From JBKJML01 sp046596415 (lineage in GTDB: Bacteria; Actinomycetota; Thermoleophilia; Gaiellales; Gaiellaceae): DNA of 7,086 nt. The stretch lies in assembly GCA_046596415.1 (NCBI GenBank), contig JBKJML010000187.1, positions 1-7,086 on the forward strand. The letters are read 5' to 3'. The notes below the pieces were generated by a model, which saw only the letters and a program-made list of their open reading frames with translations, was not told where the DNA came from and ran no database searches. Below are positions 6,481 through 7,086 of this stretch, one piece after another (positions within the stretch are counted from its first letter, which is position 1; every line of letters begins with the position of its first letter). Made by a program: the position numbers and the translations under genes.

Positions 6481-6506
6481 GGAATAGGCGTCCCGGGACG
6501 GTCGTT
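6481..6506 (+). promoter_or_regulatory. Putative SigR/SigH-type promoter for the sigma factor gene
   Basis: GGAAT (6481-6485) and GTT (6504-6506) are separated by exactly 18 bases. This is the consensus reported for Streptomyces SigR and close to that of mycobacterial SigH (GGAA, 18-20, GTT). The downstream gene encodes a SigR/SigH-like factor, so it reads naturally as an autoregulatory promoter. Transcription would begin roughly at 6511-6514, about 30 bases before GTG 6541. Confidence 0.6.
6489..6500. repeat. Perfect 12-bp palindrome in the promoter spacer
   Basis: CGTCCCGGGACG is fully self-complementary and lies within the 18-base spacer between GGAAT and GTT. It could be an operator for a dimeric regulator. 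It could also be chance in GC-rich DNA, or a constraint of the spacer. Confidence 0.4.
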
Positions 6507-6534
6507 GCAGGGCTTCACAGGCCGTTGGTAGTGT
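6505..6534 (+). promoter_or_regulatory. Putative vegetative, leaderless promoter of the sigma factor gene
   Basis: TTGCAG (6505-6510) and TAGTGT (6529-6534) are 18 bases apart and resemble the -35 and TANNNT -10 elements of housekeeping sigma factors. GTG 6541 follows the -10 after 6 bases, the spacing at which actinobacterial leaderless transcripts start on the initiation codon. The absence of a good ribosome binding site before GTG 6541 fits this. The -35 matches TTGACA only partly. Confidence 0.4.
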
Positions 6535-6540
6535 GGCTGC

Positions 6541-7086
6541 GTGGGTGACGCCGAGATCGACTCCGACGCCCGACGGGTCGCGAGCGAGGCTCGCGACCGA
6601 GTCAGGTTCGAGGAGGAGGCGCTTGGACTTGCCGACCAGGTCTACCGCGTGGCGCGGCGGCTCGTCGGTTCCCGAGAGGAAGCAGAGGATCTGGTGCAGG
6701 ACACCTATGCGCGGGCATTCCGGAGCTGGCGCTCCTACACGCCGGGGACGAACATGAGGGCCTGGCTGCTGCGCATCCTCACGAACCTCAATCTCGATCG
6801 GGGCAGAAAGATCCAGCGGACGCCCGACATCCAGCCGCTGGAAGAGGGCGACTACTACCTCGCGAACAAGCTGGCTGCTGCGGAGGGCGAGCAGGTACTC
6901 GACCAGGACCGGGTGGTCGAGAAGCTCTCGCAGGACTCGGTCGTCGACGCCCTCGCAGCCGTGCCGCATGATTTTCGTGACGTCGTCGTCCTCGTCGACA
7001 TCGGGGATTTCAGCTATGCCGACGCGGCGCAGATCCTCGACGTGCCGATCGGCACCGTGATGTCGCGGTTGCACCGTGGACGTCGT
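6541..7086 (+). CDS. ECF sigma factor, SigR/SigH-like, cut by the window end
   Basis: The first 182 residues of an RNA polymerase sigma factor are visible and the frame is open at the edge. Sigma region 2 covers about residues 26-92, with the conserved EAEDLVQDTYARAF at 47-60 and the -10-contacting TNMRAWLLRILTNL at 70-83. A linker with DYYLANKL (104-111) resembles the SigR/SigH/SigE-type linkers. Region 4 (about 134-182) has the helix-turn-helix ALAAVPHDFRDVVVLVDI, DAAQILDVPIGTVMSRLHRG. The family usually runs to about 190-220 residues, so only a short tail is missing. In this family the factor directs transcription of thiol-oxidative or heat-stress genes and is held by a zinc-binding anti-sigma factor usually encoded next; that gene would lie beyond the window. 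GTG 6541 is chosen because an in-frame TAG (6529-6531) blocks extension and no other start precedes region 2. Confidence 0.95.
   Translation, partial: MGDAEIDSDARRVASEARDRVRFEEEALGLADQVYRVARRLVGSREEAEDLVQDTYARAFRSWRSYTPGTNMRAWLLRILTNLNLDRGRKIQRTPDIQPLEEGDYYLANKLAAAEGEQVLDQDRVVEKLSQDSVVDALAAVPHDFRDVVVLVDIGDFSYADAAQILDVPIGTVMSRLHRGRR

Noticed and set aside
6433..7074. 213-residue minus-strand open frame opposite the sigma factor
   Set aside because: The plus strand has conserved sigma regions 2 and 4 over the same bases. The minus frame also crosses the promoter region and has no recognisable motif.

Overview
The window is very GC-rich DNA (G or C at nearly every third codon position). It is packed with genes that overlap by a few bases and contains an actinobacterial-type ECF sigma factor. 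This suggests a high-GC actinobacterium, possibly of the Thermoleophilia type, but the lineage is an inference from composition and gene style. No tRNA, rRNA, CRISPR array or insertion sequence was seen. Coding density is close to complete: the only intergenic stretch longer than a few bases is the 119 bp between the last two genes.

Positions 1 to 5977 look like one plus-strand operon. It begins with the 3' end of an unidentified gene, followed by a YbdK/GCS2-type carboxylate-amine (glutamate-cysteine ligase-like) ligase, a 1023-residue FtsX-type ABC permease, a 506-residue protein carrying two ABC ATPase domains, and a 72-residue heavy-metal-associated (HMA) protein. The first three junctions are 4-base overlaps (GTGA, ATGA, ATGA) and the last is a direct stop/start abutment, so translational coupling is likely along the whole unit. 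The permease and the tandem ATPase should form one transporter at the membrane; its substrate is not evident. The ligase and the small CxxC metal-binding protein are tied to it by gene order only.

From 5981 to 6421 a minus-strand gene encodes a small PRC-barrel-like protein with a disordered tail. It converges on the HMA gene with only 3 bp between the stop codons, and a 9-bp inverted repeat spans both stops. From 6541 to the window edge runs a plus-strand ECF sigma factor of the SigR/SigH type, truncated by the window end.

The divergent intergenic region (6422 to 6540) is the most information-rich non-coding stretch. On the plus strand it has an exact GGAAT-N18-GTT element, the published SigR/SigH promoter pattern, in front of the SigR-like gene, which suggests autoregulation. 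A perfect 12-bp palindrome lies inside that spacer. A TTGCAG-N18-TAGTGT element is placed so that transcription would start at the GTG itself. On the minus strand it has GGTTC-N15-GGGTAC, resembling actinobacterial SigB/SigF general-stress promoters, in front of the PRC-barrel gene. The right end therefore looks like a stress-response locus. No wholly new system can be claimed from the sequence alone. The most unusual protein feature is the self-contained tandem-ATPase exporter, whose two ATPase domains are joined by an AbrB/SpoVT-like segment.
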